The position numbers were made by a program, and so were the translations under genes. Positions 63,039 to 64,000 of a stretch of DNA of 64,000 nt are shown one piece after another. The notes below the pieces were generated by a model that was given only the letters and a program-made list of their open reading frames with translations, was not told where the DNA came from and ran no database searches. The stretch is from an uncultured Granulosicoccaceae bacterium. Lineage in GTDB: Bacteria > Pseudomonadota > Gammaproteobacteria > CALCKW01. Each line of letters begins with the position of its first letter. Position 1 is the first letter of the stretch. The DNA lies in the NCBI GenBank assembly GCA_937965695.1, contig CALCKW010000021.1, positions 1 through 64,000 of the forward strand. The letters run 5' to 3'.

Positions 63039-64000
63039 GTGAACTCCAACTCTTTCCAGCAGCTCCCCCTTGCGGCTGAGTTGCTGCAAAACCTCGATAG
63101 CTTGGGCTACGCCGAAATGACGCCTATTCAAGCAGAGGCGCTGCCGGTAGTACTGGCTGGTCAAGACTTGATCGCGCAAGCTAAAACGGGGTCGGGTAAA
63201 ACGGCAGCCTTTGCACTGGGTCTACTGCATAAGCTGGACCGAGAAGAGTTTGCACCGCAGGCCTTAGTATTGGCGCCGACCCGCGAGTTGGCGGAGCAGA
63301 TTGCGGTAGAAACCCGTCGTCTTGCGCGATCCACACCCAATGTTAAGGTACTGACATTGGTCGGAGGCACACCTTTACCGCCACAAGCCAATGCGCTGAA
63401 AAAAGGGGCGCAGATAATCATTGGCACACCTGGGCGAGTGGAAGACCACCTAGGCAAAAACACGTTAAAGCTCGACACATTGACGACCTTGGTGCTCGAC
63501 GAAGCAGATCGCATGTTAGACATGGGCTTTCAAGAGAGCATCGACAAGATTGTCAGCCGCAGTCCGACGAAACGCCAGACTTTACTCTTTAGCGCAACAT
63601 TCCCCAATCAAATAAGTGCTATTGCCAAGCGGGTCTTACGCGATCCGAAAACGGTCAAGATCGAGAGTGCAGACGACGGCGCTCAAATAGAGCAACGATT
63701 CTTTCAAGTGGGCGACGACGAAGAACGTATGCTAGCGCTGCAACTGGTGCTGCAGCAACAACGGCCAGTGTCCGCGCTTGTGTTTTGCGCCACTAAAAAC
63801 GATGTGAGAGCGGTGGCGGAAGAGTTAGGTCGCCATGGCCACAGTGTGCTCGCTTTGCACGGTGACTTGGAGCAGCGCGATAGAGACCAAGTGCTGGTGC
63901 GTTTTTCCAACAAGAGCATTCCTGTGTTGGTCGCCACAGATGTGGCGGCACGCGGCTTGGACATCGATGCCTTGGATCTGGTCATCAACTATCAACCAGC
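63039..64000 (+). CDS. dbpA: ATP-dependent RNA helicase DbpA, partial (C-terminal end outside window)
   Basis: Only the first 320 residues are present. DEAD-box motifs: Q motif MTPIQ, Walker A AKTGSGKT, PTRELAEQ, TPGR, DEADRMLDMGF (DEAD), SAT, and HGDLEQRDRDQVLVRF with ATDVAARGLD. DLEQRDRDQ and the short N terminus are closest to DbpA, which uses 23S rRNA helix 92 during 50S assembly through a C-terminal domain not seen here. The GTG at 63039 fits known N termini; an in-frame ATG at 63003 would add 12 residues. Confidence 0.92.
   Translation, partial: MNSNSFQQLPLAAELLQNLDSLGYAEMTPIQAEALPVVLAGQDLIAQAKTGSGKTAAFALGLLHKLDREEFAPQALVLAPTRELAEQIAVETRRLARSTPNVKVLTLVGGTPLPPQANALKKGAQIIIGTPGRVEDHLGKNTLKLDTLTTLVLDEADRMLDMGFQESIDKIVSRSPTKRQTLLFSATFPNQISAIAKRVLRDPKTVKIESADDGAQIEQRFFQVGDDEERMLALQLVLQQQRPVSALVFCATKNDVRAVAEELGRHGHSVLALHGDLEQRDRDQVLVRFSNKSIPVLVATDVAARGLDIDALDLVINYQP

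Overview
The window looks like a chromosomal segment of a free-living, probably marine, gammaproteobacterium. The signs are a DUF3581-type protein, a trypsin-like protease with a GlyGly-CTERM tail, ZapE, Tex, DbpA, oligopeptidase B, a Porin_4-like porin and a Sox thiosulfate-oxidation cluster. No rRNA, tRNA, CRISPR array, insertion sequence or phage gene was recognised. Genes are tightly packed, with many ATGA or TAATG stop/start overlaps. Two genes run off the ends: an amino-acid-type binding protein at the left and dbpA at the right.

Layout: 0-1.7 kb, polar amino-acid type ABC transporter parts and an AhpD-like protein. 1.75-14 kb, an OmpA-like lipoprotein coupled to a 3,728-residue surface protein (DUF11 and SdrD/CnaB-like repeats, then a C-terminal beta-barrel-like region). 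14.5-17.7 kb, an amidase divergent from a cobalt-type nitrile hydratase (alpha, beta, accessory protein), a nitrile to amide to acid route. 17.9-23.4 kb, a nucleoside-salvage operon: phosphopentomutase, ABC ATPase, two permeases, cytidine deaminase. 24-31.5 kb, a porin, a DUF3581 protein, a small cytochrome c, a VanZ-like protein, a glycosyltransferase/deacetylase/glycosyltransferase operon and a TolC-family channel. 31.6-42.3 kb, two proteases, Tex, two L,D-transpeptidases flanking an Lpp-like Ala-rich lipoprotein, a CPA1 antiporter and an HNH nuclease.

42.6-50 kb is the most unusual part. A four-gene minus-strand operon resembles pelD-pelE-pelF-pelG, the inner-membrane half of the Pel exopolysaccharide machine, but no pelA, pelB or pelC is present. 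The PelD-like protein keeps an RxxD motif where Pseudomonas PelD binds c-di-GMP. The PelF-like glycosyltransferase has lost the usual active-site residues. Divergent from it are a degenerate MotA-like membrane protein with no MotB, and a PilZ protein with both c-di-GMP-binding motifs intact. I propose a repurposed c-di-GMP-responsive envelope system.

50-62 kb: zapE, then a sox region: soxXYZA, two thioredoxin-fold proteins, an ArsR-family regulator with the cysteine spacing of SqrR/BigR persulfide sensors, a YeeE/SoxT transporter, a metallo-beta-lactamase-fold protein, a MarR/aminotransferase pair and soxCD. soxB is not in the window. Candidate operators were read directly: an ATTC-N8-GAAT site before soxX, a near copy between the divergent thioredoxin genes, and twin GTCAA-N5-TTGAC palindromes between marR and the aminotransferase. 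61.8-64 kb: azlC-azlD and the start of dbpA.
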